A DNA stretch of 64,000 nucleotides from Symbiodinium natans (lineage: Eukaryota; Sar; Dinophyceae; Suessiales; Symbiodiniaceae), in assembly GCA_905221605.1 (NCBI GenBank), contig CAJNDS010000643.1:35731-99730 (forward strand), read 5' to 3'. The translations under genes were made by a program, and so were the position numbers. Under the pieces are notes generated by a model. The model was not told the origin of the DNA, did no database searches, and saw nothing but the letters and a program-made list of their open reading frames with translations. Positions 63,489-64,000 of this stretch are shown here, one piece after another. The stretch's first letter is position 1, and each line of letters begins with the position of its first letter.

Positions 63489-64000
63489 CGTGCTTCGAAG
63501 CCCAAGAAACTAGTTGAAAAACATCGTGTGAGCATTGTGTTTGCAAATGGGGGGGGCTGCGCCCCCCCCAACCCCCCCGCTTTTTTTGTTTTTTTTTAAG
63601 CCGTGCAGAGCGTGCGTGCTTCAAAGCCCAAGAAACTTGTTGACACCCATCATGTGAGCAGGGTGTTTGCAAATGGGGGGCGCAGACCCCCCAACCCCCC
63701 CGCTTTTTTTAAGCCGTTCAAAGCCCAAGAAACTAGTTGAAAAACATCGTGTGAGCATTGTGTTTGCAAATTGGGGGGGGGGCTGGCGCCCCCCGCTTTT
63801 TTTAAGCTGTGCAGAGCGTGCTTCAAAGCCCAAGAAACTTGTTGACACCCATCATGTGAGCAGGGTGTTTGCAAATGGGGCTGGGGCTGCGCCCCCCCCA
63901 ACCCCCCCCCGCTTTTTTTAAGCCGTACCAAGCGTGCTTCAAAGCCCAAGAAACTAGTTGAAAAACATCGTGTGAGCATTGTGTTTGCAAATGGGGGGGG
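63489..64000. repeat. tandem array with two alternating monomer types, running off the right edge
   Basis: Monomers start 'cgtgcttc(a/g)aagcccaagaaact' at about 63489, 63615, 63712, 63817 and 63932. Type A continues 'agttgaaaaacatcgtgtgagcattgtg'; type B continues 'tgttgacacccatcatgtgagcaggg'. The order is A-B-A-B-A, a dimeric higher-order unit of about 220 bp. Each monomer also carries a G-run/C-run hairpin and a T-rich end. Confidence 0.93.

Noticed and set aside
63489-64000. CRISPR-like alternation of repeat and spacer
   Set aside because: The 'spacers' are two alternating repeat types, not unique sequences.

Overview
The window is eukaryotic and almost certainly nuclear DNA of a dinoflagellate, most likely of the Symbiodiniaceae type. 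This is an inference from several signals: Ty1/copia polyproteins with CCHC gag and YVDD reverse transcriptases; a very large LINE; intron-split genes; interstitial TTTAGGG/CCCTAAA tracts, the telomere unit reported for dinoflagellates; and short matches to the 3' end of the dinoflagellate spliced leader in two copia elements. No bacterial gene organisation is present, and more than half of the sequence is retrotransposon.

Layout. At 1-3385 (minus) lies the 5' half of a copia element (D), cut by the window edge. At 4740-7582 (minus) is an amidase-signature gene with one clear intron and an in-frame stop. At 8838-11095 (minus) is a secreted or membrane-targeted protein resembling the cPLA2/patatin fold without its nucleophile; it carries a frameshift and is flanked by a 150-bp direct repeat. 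From 11.1 to 14.6 kb little is coding, but a strong GC-rich hairpin sits at 14.45 kb. From 14.7 to 22.8 kb (minus) is a decayed copia element (B) with a 51-bp minisatellite inside its pol. From 23772 to 33631 (minus) is a complete, young copia element (A) with two LTRs, primer-binding site, polypurine tract, target duplication and one unbroken 2665-codon gag-pol frame that runs about 670 residues past RNase H. The stretch 33.6-37.2 kb is AT-rich, duplicated, microsatellite-bearing spacer where the dominant strand switches. From 37.27 kb a plus-strand copia pseudogene (C) begins. Its RNase H is split at 38773/49358 by a 10.6-kb LINE flanked by a perfect 13-bp target duplication; C then resumes to about 50.24 kb, followed by a small membrane/Cys-rich ORF. 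From 50.7 kb to the right edge the DNA is repeat-rich (telomere-like tracts, microsatellites, an alternating tandem array at the edge). It holds scattered exons of a plus-strand gene, tentatively a nucleotide-sugar-transferase-like family member (56.07-59.6 kb).

The most interesting system is the LINE. One unbroken frame of more than 3,300 codons carries an APE-type endonuclease, a reverse transcriptase, four zinc fingers and, at its C-terminus, a ubiquitin-specific protease (USP) with Cys and His boxes intact. Two internal stretches have a more protein-like sequence in a different frame, so the element probably uses overlapping or frameshifted ORFs. A second theme is extra C-terminal domains on copia polyproteins: B and C share a methyltransferase-like tail, and A carries an unrelated 670-residue tail with a zinc-binding motif. 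Nested insertions allow relative dating: the LINE is younger than C. A has near-identical LTRs and an intact frame, whereas B is decayed.
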